Notes: generated by a model not told the origin, from the letters alone. A stretch of 64,000 nucleotides of DNA from Quatrionicoccus australiensis (GCF_020510525.1 NZ_CP075188.1:2418001-2482000); one strand, 5' to 3'. Positions 1-10,866 are shown, counted from the first letter of the stretch. Numbers and translations are program-made.

Positions 1-464
1 GCGCCGCGCAGCAAGTCGCCCCCGAAACACCGGCGGCCCCGCCGGCAGTGGAAAAGGATGCGCCCATTTCCGAAAACGTGCTCGGCGCCCGGCTCATCGT
101 CGGTCCCGATGTCAAACTGAAAGGCGCCGAAATTCTCGATTGCGACACGCTGGTCGTCGAGGGGCGCGTCGAGGCGACGATGGACAGCCGGGTGATCCGC
201 ATCGCCGACCAGGGCTCGTTCTCGGGCAAGGTCAGCATCGACATCGCGGAAATCCATGGCAGTTTCGACGGCGAACTGACCGCCCGCTCGCAACTGATCA
301 TCCACGCCACCGGCAAGGTCAGCGGCAAGATCCGCTACGGCAAGCTGGTCATCGATGAAGGCGGCGAACTGTGCGGCGACATCAACGCGCTGTCGGCGGA
401 AAAGCCTTCCCAGAGCTGGGCGCGCAGTGAAAGCGTGCCGACCCTGAGCGCCATCGTAGGCTAA
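1..464 (+). CDS. Bactofilin-family protein (5' end outside window)
   Basis: The reading frame is open from the first base, with an Ala/Pro-rich stretch before a possible GTG at 48, so the true start lies upstream of the window. The visible protein has the short beta-helical repeat pattern of bactofilins (DUF583): alternating V/I and G positions such as LKGAEILDCDTLVVEGRVEA and GELTARSQLIIHATGKVSGK. Bactofilins polymerise without nucleotide into filaments at the membrane and help position cell-wall or motility machinery. The core runs from about residue 10 to 115 of the GTG-initiated frame, followed by a short Ser-rich tail. The family is clear; the cellular role in this organism is not. Confidence 0.88.
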   Translation, partial: AAQQVAPETPAAPPAVEKDAPISENVLGARLIVGPDVKLKGAEILDCDTLVVEGRVEATMDSRVIRIADQGSFSGKVSIDIAEIHGSFDGELTARSQLIIHATGKVSGKIRYGKLVIDEGGELCGDINALSAEKPSQSWARSESVPTLSAIVG

Positions 465-598
465 CCACCAAGCGGGCGGCGCTGCTGCCGCCCACCGGTC
501 GACTGCCCGGAAAAAGCCAAATTGCCGGGAATGCTGGTCATTTGCCGCGAAGCCTCGTAGACTTTACGGCTATTCATTTCCAGCGACAGGCAAGGTCC

Positions 599-2263
<1,665 letters not shown>

Positions 2264-2327
2264 GGCCGGGCCGCGCGTACCGCCGTTTTCGCGGGCGGTA
2301 CGCGGTCAACCGCCAGCCACAATGCAA

Positions 2328-2360
2328 AACGGGCGCCGTATGGCGCCCGTTCTTCTTTTT
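2328..2360 (+). terminator. Rho-independent terminator of ettA
   Basis: A perfect 10-bp stem AACGGGCGCC / GGCGCCCGTT with loop GTAT is followed by CTTCTTTTT. It lies 65 bases after the ettA stop and faces the convergent small gene. Confidence 0.9.
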
Positions 2361-2397
2361 GCCCCCCGCCATGGCGGAAGGCCAAAACTTGTGGGGA

Positions 2398-2676
2398 TTA
2401 GTGCTTCAGATTGGCGGAGAACACAGCCTTGGTATTTTCGGAAAACTGGAATTCGTTGAAAGCGCGATCAATGGCGGCTTCGTTGCGGCCTTCGGAACGG
2501 TCTTCGAAGTTGATGCCGATGACCTTGCCGTTGGCAGCCAGGGTCTGGAAGGCGAAACGCCAACGTTGTGCTTCAGCCAGCCGCTCACGCAGTTCGGCTT
2601 CGTTGGAAATGGTAATACCGGCGTTTTTCAGGGAATCAAGAAACTGTTCGAAAGATTCGTTGCTCAAACTACCCAT
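2398..2676 (-). CDS. Conserved-looking 92-residue protein of unknown function
   Basis: The start is set at the Met of MGSLSNESFEQFLDSLKNAG because a GGAG ribosome binding site lies about 8 bases upstream; the frame is open for 25 more codons but without such support. The product is acidic and soluble, with predicted helices in the N-terminal half (SFEQFLDSLKNAGITI, EAELRERLAEAQRWRFAFQ) followed by a region that may form strands (NGKVIGINFED). No family was recognised. It is a monocistronic gene convergent with ettA and divergent from the methyltransferase downstream. Codon use and the clear RBS make it a credible gene. Confidence 0.7.
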   Translation of the reverse strand: MGSLSNESFEQFLDSLKNAGITISNEAELRERLAEAQRWRFAFQTLAANGKVIGINFEDRSEGRNEAAIDRAFNEFQFSENTKAVFSANLKH

Positions 2677-2821
2677 TTGTATCTCCGTGTTTAGATGCGG
2701 TGTTGGATCACCATGAGCCGAATAACGACCCGGTATTGATTCGGTTGACACAAAAGTAATAGAAATTTCAAAACATTTTTTCGCCGCGGCAAAGCGTCCT
2801 CAAATGCGATAATCGCGCCCT

Positions 2822-3655
2822 ATGAAAAAGCCGAACATCCCCGCCGAAATCCCGGAAATCCGCCCCGGTCAGTCCATCGAACTGCTCAAGGAACTGCACA
2901 TCCTGACCCGCGACGGCAAGCTGAACCAGGACACGCGGCGCAAGCTGAAGCAGGTCTATCACCTCTATCAATTCATCGAACCGCTGCTCGCCGATGCCGC
3001 GAGCCTGGCCGACCACGGCGCCGGCAAGTCCTACCTCGGCTTCATCCTCTACGACCTGTATTTCAAGGCGCGCCAGGCGGACGAACAGCACGGCCACATC
3101 TACGGCATCGAAACGCGCAAGGAACTCGTCGAAAAATCGCGCGCACTGGCCGAACGCCTCGGTTTCAAGGGCATGAGCTTTCTCGACGTCACGGTCGAGG
3201 AATCGACCCACTCCACCGCCCTGCCCGCCCAGATCGACGTCGTCACCGCGCTGCACGCCTGCAACACCGCAACCGATGACGCGATCCGCTTTGCACTGAC
3301 CAAGAACGCCCGCCACATCGTGCTGGTGCCCTGCTGCCAGGCCGAAGTCGCTGCGACGATGCGCGCCAAGAAGAACGAATCGCTGGGCAAGACGCCGCTT
3401 TCCGAACTGTGGCGCCACCCGATCCACACGCGCGAACTCGGCAGCCACCTGACCAACGTGCTGCGCTGCCTGCTGCTCGAGGCGCACGGCTACGACGTCA
3501 CGGTCACTGAACTGGTCGGCTGGGAGCATTCGATGAAGAACGAGCTGATCATCGCCAGCAAGCGCGGCGCGCCAAGAAAGAATGCCCGCGAACGCGCCGA
3601 GGCCATCCTGCGCGAGTTCAATATCGAGGAACTTGCGCCGCGTTTTGTTTACTAA
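2822..3655 (+). CDS. SAM-dependent methyltransferase, Methyltransf_32-like
   Basis: This 277-residue protein has the features of the PF13679 group: an S-adenosylmethionine motif DHGAGKSYLGFILYDLY near residue 63 and the segment TALHACNTATDDAI near residue 142, followed by a conserved VPCCQAE motif. Relatives in bacteria are annotated only as methyltransferases and the substrate is unknown. The gene ends eight bases before the rlhA start and probably forms a two-gene unit with it, which would fit a role in RNA modification, but that is inference from position only. Confidence 0.8.
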   Translation: MKKPNIPAEIPEIRPGQSIELLKELHILTRDGKLNQDTRRKLKQVYHLYQFIEPLLADAASLADHGAGKSYLGFILYDLYFKARQADEQHGHIYGIETRKELVEKSRALAERLGFKGMSFLDVTVEESTHSTALPAQIDVVTALHACNTATDDAIRFALTKNARHIVLVPCCQAEVAATMRAKKNESLGKTPLSELWRHPIHTRELGSHLTNVLRCLLLEAHGYDVTVTELVGWEHSMKNELIIASKRGAPRKNARERAEAILREFNIEELAPRFVY

Positions 3656-3662
3656 GCAGCCC

Positions 3663-5552
3663 ATGACCCGCACCCAACACCCGCTCGAACTCCTCGCCCC
3701 GGCCAAGAATGCCGATTTCGGCATTGAAGCCATCCGGCACGGCGCCGATGCCGTCTATATCGGCGGCCCGGCCTTCGGCGCGCGCTACGGCGCCGGCAAT
3801 ACCATCGAAGACATCGCCCGCCTGTGCGAATTCGCGCACCGCTTCCGCGCCAAGGTCTTCGTTGCGCTGAACACCATCCTGCGCGACGACGAACTCGAAG
3901 AAGCCCGCCAACTGGCCTGGAAAATCTACGAGGCCGGCGCCGACGCGCTGATCATCCAGGACATGGGCCTGCTCGAAGTCGAGCTGCCGCCGATCCAGTT
4001 GCACGCCAGCACGCAAACCGACAATCGCAATCCGGCCAAGGTCAGATTCCTCGAAGATGCCGGCTTCTCGCAGGTCGTGCTGGCGCGCGAGATGACGATC
4101 AAGGAAGTCGAGAAAGTCGCGGCCGAAACGACGCTCGCGCTCGAATATTTCGTGCATGGCGCGCTCTGCGTCGCCTACTCCGGCCAGTGTTTCATCAGCC
4201 ATGCCCACACCGGGCGCAGCGCCAATCGCGGCGAATGCTCGCAGGCCTGCCGCCTGCCCTACACGCTGATCGACGACAAGGGCAAGACGATCACCGAGAA
4301 CCAGCATCTGCTGTCGATGAAGGACAACAACCAGACGCAGAACATGCTGGAACTGGCCCGCGCCGGCGTCTCGTCCTTCAAGATCGAAGGCCGGCTGAAG
4401 GACCTGTCCTACGTCAAGAACATCACGGCGCATTACCGCCAGCTGCTCGACGAAATCATCGCCGAAAACCCCGAATTCACCCGCGCTTCAAGCGGCACCA
4501 GCACTTTCACCTTCGCGCCGCAGCCCGAGAAAACCTTCAACCGCGGCTACACCGATTATTTCGCCAACGAGCGCCAGGACGACATCGGCGCCTTCGATTC
4601 GCCGGCTTTCGTCGGCGAGCTGATCGGCGAAGTCGTCGAGATCGGCGACGGCTGGTTTACGGTCAACGCCGAAAAACCTTTCAATAACGGCGACGGCATC
4701 TGCTTCTACGACGCGCATGGCGACGTGGTCGGCGTGCGCATCAACCGGGCCGAAGGCACCAGGCTCTTCCCGGTCGAAATCCCTGCGGAACTGACCGAAG
4801 GCACGACGCTGTTCCGCAACCGCGACCAGGAATTCGAGCGCGCCCTGGAAAAGGACTCGGCCGAACGCCGCGTCGCCGTCCAGCCCATGTTCGCCGAGAC
4901 GGAAAATGGCTTTTCCCTGACGTTGACCGATGAGGACGGCGTTTCCGTAGCGGTCGACCTTGTCCACGGCAAGGAAATCGCCCAGAACGCCGAGCGCGCG
5001 ACCAATACGCTGAAAGACAGCCTGGCCAAATTCGGTAACACGATGTTCACGGCGCAGCCGGTCGAACTCAAACTGAGCCAGCCGTGGTTCCTGCCGGTCG
5101 GTGCGCTCAATGCGCTGCGCCGCGAAGCCACCGAAAAGCTCGAAGCCGAACGCCTCGCCACGCATCCGCGTCCGCCGCGTGCCGCGCCGGCTGCCAACCC
5201 GGTGCCCTACCCGCAGGACGAACTGACCTATCTCGGCAATGTCTTCAACGCCAAGGCCCGTCACTTCTACGAGAAGCACGGCGTCAGCCTGATCGCCGAC
5301 GCCTACGAGGCCAACCAGGAAAAGGGCATGGTCTCGCTGATGATCACGCGCCACTGCCTGCGCTACAGCTTCAACCTCTGTCCGAAGGAAGTGAAGCACC
5401 TCAAGCCGGACCCGATGACCCTGGTCAATGGCAGTGAAAAGCTGATCCTCAAGTTCGACTGCAAGGCCTGCGAGATGCACGTCATCGGCAAGATGAAAAA
5501 GGGCGTCACGCTCAATCTCGGCACGGTGCGCCCGACCGCAGCCTGCGGCTGA
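3663..5552 (+). CDS. rlhA: U32-family 23S rRNA hydroxylation protein RlhA
   Basis: The product of 629 residues starts MTRTQHPLELLAPAKN, the usual start of U32-family proteins, and carries the family signature around residues 165-205 (ALEYFVHGALCVAYSGQCF, then SANRGECSQACRLPY) with its conserved cysteines. The long C-terminal extension (about 300 residues, with Cys pairs near the end such as KFDCKACEMHVIG) separates RlhA (653 residues in E. coli) from the shorter TrhP/YegQ. RlhA is needed for hydroxylation of C2501 in 23S rRNA. The ATG at 3663 sits just after the methyltransferase stop; the frame extends upstream inside that gene but the N-terminus would then be atypical. Confidence 0.88.
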   Translation: MTRTQHPLELLAPAKNADFGIEAIRHGADAVYIGGPAFGARYGAGNTIEDIARLCEFAHRFRAKVFVALNTILRDDELEEARQLAWKIYEAGADALIIQDMGLLEVELPPIQLHASTQTDNRNPAKVRFLEDAGFSQVVLAREMTIKEVEKVAAETTLALEYFVHGALCVAYSGQCFISHAHTGRSANRGECSQACRLPYTLIDDKGKTITENQHLLSMKDNNQTQNMLELARAGVSSFKIEGRLKDLSYVKNITAHYRQLLDEIIAENPEFTRASSGTSTFTFAPQPEKTFNRGYTDYFANERQDDIGAFDSPAFVGELIGEVVEIGDGWFTVNAEKPFNNGDGICFYDAHGDVVGVRINRAEGTRLFPVEIPAELTEGTTLFRNRDQEFERALEKDSAERRVAVQPMFAETENGFSLTLTDEDGVSVAVDLVHGKEIAQNAERATNTLKDSLAKFGNTMFTAQPVELKLSQPWFLPVGALNALRREATEKLEAERLATHPRPPRAAPAANPVPYPQDELTYLGNVFNAKARHFYEKHGVSLIADAYEANQEKGMVSLMITRHCLRYSFNLCPKEVKHLKPDPMTLVNGSEKLILKFDCKACEMHVIGKMKKGVTLNLGTVRPTAACG

Positions 5553-5556
5553 GGCT

Positions 5557-6267
5557 TCAGGCCGGCTTGCGCAGCAGGTCGACGCGCTGCGGGTTGTGGA
5601 AAGTGTAACCGTCGGGCCCGGCGAAGGACTCGAACTTTGCCTGCACCTGCCGGTAGAGTTCGGGCGACAGGCGGTGGTCGCTGTGCGTGACCTGGATCAT
5701 CCGGGTGTCGAACTGCGCGAAGTTGTCGAAAGCGCTGCGCGTGTTGAAGAACAGCTGCTTTTCGAGCTTCAGGCTGCCCGATTCGACCGCCTGGCAGACC
5801 GCGGCAAAGGCCGCCTCGCGCACCAGCTCCTCGTCGTGGAACAGGCGGAACACCTCGTTCAGGTTGCCGGCGAAGACCGGTTCGGAAATCCAGGCCAGCC
5901 CACCCGGCTTGAGGACGCGGGCGATTTCGGCGAGTGCCTGATCCATCACCCCGACCGGTACATGGTGCAGGGACTTGAACATCAGCACGATGTCGATACT
6001 CGCATCCGCTGCCGGAATCGCCTCGGCACCAGCGTGCGCGAAACGCACCGTCGGCAGGTCGGCAATTTCCAGGTTGCGCGCGTGCTGGATGGTATCGACT
6101 TCGAGCGCCAGGATCTGCGCCGGCCGGCCGCTCGCAGCAAGCTGGCGGGTCTTGTCGGCACGGCCGCAGCCGAGTTCCAGGACATGCGCCGCGTCGAGCG
6201 GCAATTCGGCGAACAGCAACTGCATTTCGTTGCACAGCGTGGTCTGGGTCGGGTCAGCGATCTGCAT
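5557..6267 (-). CDS. Class I SAM-dependent methyltransferase
   Basis: This 236-residue protein has a methyltransferase fold: motif I VLELGCGRADKTRQLA near residue 33, an acidic residue after strand 2 (LALEVDTIQHA), DIVLMFKSLHHV as the motif IV region and RVLKPGGLAWISEP as post-motif III. These are typical of the Methyltransf_11/25 group. The start at 6267 has a GGAAG upstream; a 30-codon upstream extension lacks family likeness. The gene is convergent with rlhA, with only four bases between the stops. The substrate cannot be told. Confidence 0.82.
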   Translation of the reverse strand: MQIADPTQTTLCNEMQLLFAELPLDAAHVLELGCGRADKTRQLAASGRPAQILALEVDTIQHARNLEIADLPTVRFAHAGAEAIPAADASIDIVLMFKSLHHVPVGVMDQALAEIARVLKPGGLAWISEPVFAGNLNEVFRLFHDEELVREAAFAAVCQAVESGSLKLEKQLFFNTRSAFDNFAQFDTRMIQVTHSDHRLSPELYRQVQAKFESFAGPDGYTFHNPQRVDLLRKPA

Positions 6268-6414
6268 GGCACTTCCGGTGAAATTGGCAAAAGCGAATAT
6301 TAACGGATGATGATGTTGCAAAAACCCTCCAGCAACAGGCCGACCCACCATTTTCATACGAAACGGCAGGCCGGCAAGCTATAGTTGCAGGCGTCATCCA
6401 AACATCCTGTCGCC

Positions 6415-7140
6415 ATGAAATCGACTTCCTGCCCATCCTGCCGGCAGCCCATGCTGCAAAAGACCTTCGAGCGCCAGTTGCACGGCACAGTCGAACTTGA
6501 TCTCTGCTTTTCCTGCCAGGGCATCTGGTTTGACGATTATGAAAGCGCCCAGCTGACGCCGGGCGGGATACTCGAACTGTTCCGGCTGATTCAGGACCAT
6601 GACGACGAGCAGCGCCAGCCGCTGCGCGATAGGCTGGTTTGCCCGCGCTGCGGCGACAAGCTGCTGCACGGCCTGGATGTCGCCAGGCACGGCGGCCAGT
6701 TCAACTATCATCGTTGCCTGCAAAAGCACGGCCGCTTCACGACCTTTGCCCAGTTCATGATCGAAAAGGGCTTCGTCCGCCAGTTGACCGTCGCGGAAAT
6801 CGACGAACTGGCGAGCAAGGTCGGCATCGTGCGCTGCAACGGCTGCGGCGCGCCAATCGATATCCGCAAGGACCACGCCTGCAGCCATTGCCGCGCCCCG
6901 ATCACTATCCTCGATCCGCAGGCAGTCGAGCAGGCACTGGCGCGTTACCAGCAGGCCGAGGTCAAGCGCAGCGCGCCGCCCGATTACGAGTTGCTCGGTG
7001 ACGCCATCGTCATGCGCGAACGGGAACGCAGCCGGCAATTGCGCGAAAAGCAGAAAAACGGCGACAACTTCGACGGCACCGAGATTGTCGATCTGGTCAG
7101 CGCCGGCGTCGAACTCGTTTCCAACCTTTTCCGCCGCTGA
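6415..7140 (+). CDS. Zinc-ribbon (TFIIB-type) protein of unknown role
   Basis: The 241-residue protein opens with a zinc ribbon CPSCRQPMLQKTF ... LCFSCQGIWFD, the zf-TFIIB (PF13453) pattern, followed by a second CPRC near residue 77 and a third pair CNGCGAPID / CSHCRAPI around residues 143-163. So three metal-binding modules are linked by helical segments; the C-terminal part is charged with a possible coiled coil. No enzymatic domain is visible. The ATG at 6415 begins directly at the zinc ribbon. Its partner is unknown. Confidence 0.75.
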   Translation: MKSTSCPSCRQPMLQKTFERQLHGTVELDLCFSCQGIWFDDYESAQLTPGGILELFRLIQDHDDEQRQPLRDRLVCPRCGDKLLHGLDVARHGGQFNYHRCLQKHGRFTTFAQFMIEKGFVRQLTVAEIDELASKVGIVRCNGCGAPIDIRKDHACSHCRAPITILDPQAVEQALARYQQAEVKRSAPPDYELLGDAIVMRERERSRQLREKQKNGDNFDGTEIVDLVSAGVELVSNLFRR

Positions 7141-7152
7141 GCGGCATGCCGC

Positions 7153-8307
7153 CTAACCACAGGCGGCCGCGATGATCCGCGTGGTTTTCTCGTCATCCAG
7201 CCCGGCATGGCCGCCGAGCGCCGCATTGCCATGCTCGCGCACGGCCTGCATGACGCGCGTTGCCGCATCCGGATCAGCGACACCCGCTTCCGAGAGGTGC
7301 AGGGGCATGTTCAGGCTGCGGTAGAAGGCTTCAAGCGCGGCGATGGTCTGCTCGGCCGTCGGCGCCGGCAAGCGGAAGACTTCGCGGCCCATCTGCTCCA
7401 ATTTGGCGCGCTTGGCCTCGATCAGTTCGCGCAGCAGCCAGGGCTGGATGATGCTCAGCGTGCGGCCGTGATCGATGCCGTAGAGCGCGGTCAGTTCGAC
7501 GGCCAAACGATGCGTCGCCCAGTCGGTGGGCACACCGGCGCCGATCACGCCGCACAGCGCCTGGTTGGCGGCCCACATCAGGTTCTGTCGCCAGTCAGTG
7601 GTGTGGCGCTGATCGAAACTGTCAGCCAGCGTCTTCAGCGCGCGCAGCACGGCCTCGGCGTAACCGTCCTGGACCAGCGCGCCGACCGGATAAGTCAGAT
7701 ACTGTTCGCAGACATGCACAAAGGCATCGACGACGCCGTTCTCCAGTTGCCGGTCCGGCAGGCTGGCCATCACGTCGGGATTGAGAATGGCGAAACGCGG
7801 CCGGGCCGGCGGCACGAAAAACACCTTCTTTTGCAGCGTTGACCGGCGGGTGACGACGGCGCCAGCATTCGATTCCGAACCGGTCGCCGGCAAGGTCAGC
7901 ACGATGCCGACCGGCAGGGCTTCCTGTGGCACGAACTTGCCGCTGACGATGTCCCAGCCATCGCCGTCGTAAAGCGCCGCGCAGGCGATGAACTTGGCGC
8001 CGTCGGCGACCGAACCGCCACCGACGCCGAGAATGAACGTGATTTTCTCCCGCCGCGCGAGGTCGACCGCCAGGCTCAGCGTTTCCAGGGTCGGATTCGG
8101 CTCGACACCGGCAAATTCGATAACCTGACGCCCGGCCAGCGCCGCGCAGACCTCGGCATGAATGCCGTTTTTCTTGATCGAGCCGCCGCCGTAGAGCAGC
8201 AGCACCCGGGCATCACGCGGAATCAGGTCAGCGAGCCTGGCAAAGCTGTTGGGGCCGAAATGGATCTGGGTCGGGTTGTGGTAGCTGAAATCGAAGGACG
8301 GGTTCAT
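7153..8307 (-). CDS. yqhD: NADPH-dependent aldehyde reductase, YqhD-type iron-containing alcohol dehydrogenase
   Basis: The 384-residue product matches E. coli YqhD (387) along its length: NPTQIHFGPN at the start, the cofactor loop LLYGGGSIKKNG, GVGGGSVADGAKFIA, LTLPATGSESNAGAV, NGVVDAFVHVCEQY and the metal-binding region GVPTDWATHRLAVELTAL with YGIDHGRTLSI. YqhD reduces short-chain aldehydes, including methylglyoxal and lipid-peroxidation products, with NADPH. It is convergent with the zinc-ribbon gene and apparently monocistronic. No YqhC-type regulator is beside it. Confidence 0.9.
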   Translation of the reverse strand: MNPSFDFSYHNPTQIHFGPNSFARLADLIPRDARVLLLYGGGSIKKNGIHAEVCAALAGRQVIEFAGVEPNPTLETLSLAVDLARREKITFILGVGGGSVADGAKFIACAALYDGDGWDIVSGKFVPQEALPVGIVLTLPATGSESNAGAVVTRRSTLQKKVFFVPPARPRFAILNPDVMASLPDRQLENGVVDAFVHVCEQYLTYPVGALVQDGYAEAVLRALKTLADSFDQRHTTDWRQNLMWAANQALCGVIGAGVPTDWATHRLAVELTALYGIDHGRTLSIIQPWLLRELIEAKRAKLEQMGREVFRLPAPTAEQTIAALEAFYRSLNMPLHLSEAGVADPDAATRVMQAVREHGNAALGGHAGLDDEKTTRIIAAACG

Positions 8308-8403
8308 CGCGCAGGCCTCAGGATGGAGCGAACGCAGATTCTGCCCTGCCGCAGCCGTTTTGGGGAAACGGCGCCAACAAAAAGCCGCTGGCCGCGGCCC
8401 CGC

Positions 8404-8955
8404 TCAGCGCTCGACCGGCGCCTGCCAGATCAGCGGCGTGAGTTCGACCTGCTTGCTGTCGGTGCCGATCCAGATCGTGCCGTCCTGGATGGTGCATTGC
8501 AGGCGCATGTTGCGTTCGGCGAGTGCCGCCAGCGCCGCCGACTCTTCCGGCGCCAAGGCAAGCACCGTCAGGTTCTTCAACCCGGCCAGCTTGTCGGCCG
8601 ACTGCTGCCACCAGATTTCCGCCTGGCGCCCGCCGTAGGCAAGCACCACCACTTGCCGCGCGCGGCCGCAGGCACGCCGGATATTGCGCTCGTCGGGCAG
8701 GCCGACGTCGATCCAGCGCTCGATGCAGCCGGTCAGGTCGGTATCGGTCAGCGCCGCCTCGTCCTCGTTCGAGAGGCCGCGCCCGAAGGCCAGCGTTTCC
8801 GAGGCGTAGAGCGCAAAGGCAAGCAGGCGGACCATCATGCGCTGGTCGTTTTCCGACGGGTGGCGCGCCAAAGTCAGCGGGTATTCGCCGAATTGCGAGC
8901 GATCAAGATCGGCCAGTTGCAGTTCTGCCTTGAAGATAGTCGATTTGAGCGCCAT
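8404..8955 (-). CDS. yaeQ: YaeQ family protein
   Basis: The 183-residue product has the full YaeQ pattern: MALKSTIFKAELQLADLDR at the start, the segment LARHPSENDQRMMVRLLAFA with its conserved H, E and R, and WIDVGLPDERNIRRACGRA. The YaeQ fold resembles PD-(D/E)XK nucleases, with the conserved acidic and lysine-like positions, though its activity is not established. It lies upstream of yqhD on the same strand, 96 bases apart. Confidence 0.9.
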   Translation of the reverse strand: MALKSTIFKAELQLADLDRSQFGEYPLTLARHPSENDQRMMVRLLAFALYASETLAFGRGLSNEDEAALTDTDLTGCIERWIDVGLPDERNIRRACGRARQVVVLAYGGRQAEIWWQQSADKLAGLKNLTVLALAPEESAALAALAERNMRLQCTIQDGTIWIGTDSKQVELTPLIWQAPVER

Positions 8956-9115
8956 GCCGGTCCCCGGAAAAAGCGCGGATTATCCCACGCAGGGCGCGAA
9001 CCGGCCGAGCGGAATGCGGTCTGAACAGCCAGACGGGACTGCTCACCCAAGGCAAAAATGGGCGGGCGGCACCGGGAAAACCTATAATCAGCGTTTCCTT
9101 ATTTTCGGATCTGCC

Positions 9116-9559
9116 ATGCGCCGCCTGCTTCTTGCCTGCACCCTCGCCTTTTCTTCCCTGCTCGCCCACGCCGAGGTCGTCGATATCGACAATGCGGAAT
9201 TGCAGCGTCTGCTCAAGGCCGGCACGCCGGTCATCGACATCCGCACCCAGCCGGAATGGGAGGAAACCGGCATCGTCGCCGGCAGCAAGCTGCTCACCTT
9301 CTTCGACGAACGCGGCCGCGCCGACCCGGCCGCCTGGCTGAGCAAGGCGCAGCAGGTCGCCAAACCGAACGAGCCGCTCATCGTTATCTGCCGTAGCGGC
9401 AACCGGACCAAGGCGGTCAGCCAGTTCCTGTCGCAACAGGCCGGCTATGCCCGCGTCTATAACGTCAAGAGCGGCATCAAGGGCTGGCTGGGCAACGGCG
9501 GCGCCGTCGTCCCGGCAACGCAGAGCATTGCGGCCTGCCGCAGCGCGAAAAATTGCTGA
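9116..9559 (+). CDS. Periplasmic rhodanese-domain protein
   Basis: The 147-residue protein begins with a signal peptide (MRRLLLACTLAFSSLLAHA, cleavage likely after AHA), so it should be exported. One rhodanese domain follows, with PVIDIRTQPEWEETGIVAG and the active-site loop ICRSGNRTK, whose Cys would carry a persulfide. Single-domain periplasmic rhodaneses are common in sulfur-active proteobacteria. A string of prolines and cysteines near the C-terminus (IAACRSAKNC) could form a disulfide. The stop overlaps the next small ORF by a few bases. Confidence 0.88.
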   Translation: MRRLLLACTLAFSSLLAHAEVVDIDNAELQRLLKAGTPVIDIRTQPEWEETGIVAGSKLLTFFDERGRADPAAWLSKAQQVAKPNEPLIVICRSGNRTKAVSQFLSQQAGYARVYNVKSGIKGWLGNGGAVVPATQSIAACRSAKNC

Positions 9560-9780
9560 GCCACGCCGTCGACCGCAAACGCTGCGCCAGTTGCGAACAC
9601 TGGGGCGGCCCGCGCCAGCCCGGCGACACGCCGGCCAGCGTGCTGATCGACGATGAAACCAGCACCGGGCCGTGCAATGACGGCGGCTGGGCCGGTTCCG
9701 AGCGGCGCGCCCGCTCGGCTTGCGGCCACTGGCGGTTGTGGCCGCTTCTTAATCCCCCGGTAGACGAGCCCGTCCGGTAA
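9553..9780 (+). CDS. Small cysteine-rich protein (75 residues), unknown
   Basis: A short frame starting at a TTG that overlaps the end of the rhodanese gene encodes KRCASCEHWGGPRQPGDTP, then a further Cys at TGPCNDGG and SACGHW. The C-x2-C-x2-W-x-G-x-R pattern plus two later Cys residues looks like a metal- or disulfide-stabilised small protein rather than random sequence. Translational coupling to the rhodanese is likely from the overlap. I do not know a function. The exact start is uncertain (CTG or a later codon is possible). Confidence 0.5.
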   Translation: MLSHAVDRKRCASCEHWGGPRQPGDTPASVLIDDETSTGPCNDGGWAGSERRARSACGHWRLWPLLNPPVDEPVR

Positions 9781-9846
9781 AATGCAGCGCCTCGGCTTTC
9801 CGGCGGCAATTTGCGCGCAGATCGCTGCAATCTGACCGGAAACCCC

Positions 9847-10866
9847 ATGCCCACGACGCAACTCACCGCCCTGCTGCAAGCCGCCTTCGACGCGCGCCAG
9901 CCGCTCCTCGAACGTTTGCACGGCGAAGACACCAATGCCTACCGGCTGTTCAACGGCAGCGGCGAAAATCACCCCGGTTTGACGGTCGACCGCTACGGCG
10001 ACCTGCTTTTGCTGCAAAGCTTCCACACGCCGCTCGACGGCCATGACCGGGTTGCCATCGAACAGTTCTACGCCGGCGTCCTGCCCGGCCTGACCGCGAT
10101 CTACAACGACCGCAGCGGCGCCAACTCGCGCATCGTCAACCCGCTGCCGCTCGAAGTCCTGGCCGAAGCACAACAGCCGCGCGAGTTCCATGAAATGGGC
10201 GTGCGCTACCTGGTACAGGGCCGTCATGCCGGCCAGGATCCGTGGCTCTTCCTCGACATGCGCGCCGGCCGCCGCCGCGTCATGCAGGAAATCGCCAGCA
10301 AAACGCTGCTCAACCTCTTCGCCTACACCTGCGGCGTCGGTGTCGCCGCCGCCAAGGCCGGCGCGGCGCACGTCGTCAATGTCGATTTCGCCGAATCCAG
10401 TCTGAAAGTCGGCAAGGACAACGCCCGCCTCAACGACCTGCCGATCCGCCTGCGCTTCGTGCATAGCGACGCCTTTGCGGCGATGCGCCAGCTCTCCGGC
10501 ATCGGCCAGCCGAAGAAGGTGCGCGGCAAACCGATGCCGCCCTTCCCGACGCTGGAAAAGCACAGCTTCGACGTCGTCTTCCTCGATCCGCCGCGCTATG
10601 CCAAGAGCCCGTTCGGCGTCGTCGACATCGTCAACGACTACGCCGCGCTGATGAAGCCGGCGCTGCTGTGCACGGCCGAAGGCGGCACGCTGATCTGCTG
10701 CAACAACGCGGCGCAGATTTCGCGCGAAGTCTGGGCCGATCAGCTGCAGCGCTGCGCCACCAAGGCCGGCCGGACCGTGCGCGAACTGGAGTGGATCACG
10801 CCGGAAGAGGATTTCCCCAGCCACGACGGTCAGCCGCCGCTGAAGATTGCGCTGCTGCGCGTCTAA
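9847..10866 (+). CDS. Class I SAM-dependent methyltransferase, RlmI/RlmK-like
   Basis: The 339-residue protein carries the catalytic domain typical of RlmI/RlmK-type RNA m5C/m7G methyltransferases: GLTVDRYGDLLLLQSF near the N-terminus, LLNLFAYTCGVGVAAAKAGA as SAM motif I, VVNVDFAESSLKVGKDNARL as motif II and DVVFLDPPRYAKS as motif IV. It lacks the N-terminal PUA domain usual in RlmI, so the target may differ. The ATG at 9847 follows about 66 bases after the previous frame. Its stop codon overlaps that of the convergent HDOD gene. Confidence 0.85.
   Translation: MPTTQLTALLQAAFDARQPLLERLHGEDTNAYRLFNGSGENHPGLTVDRYGDLLLLQSFHTPLDGHDRVAIEQFYAGVLPGLTAIYNDRSGANSRIVNPLPLEVLAEAQQPREFHEMGVRYLVQGRHAGQDPWLFLDMRAGRRRVMQEIASKTLLNLFAYTCGVGVAAAKAGAAHVVNVDFAESSLKVGKDNARLNDLPIRLRFVHSDAFAAMRQLSGIGQPKKVRGKPMPPFPTLEKHSFDVVFLDPPRYAKSPFGVVDIVNDYAALMKPALLCTAEGGTLICCNNAAQISREVWADQLQRCATKAGRTVRELEWITPEEDFPSHDGQPPLKIALLRV

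Noticed and set aside
2745..2780. TTGACA before the Methyltransf_32 gene considered as a sigma70 promoter
   Set aside because: No acceptable -10 hexamer at 16-18 bases; not called.
9981..10010. GGTCGACC-like sequence within the RlmI/RlmK-like gene
   Set aside because: It encodes a conserved protein motif (LTVDRYGD) and lacks the T- and A-flanks, so it is not a copy of the intergenic repeat.
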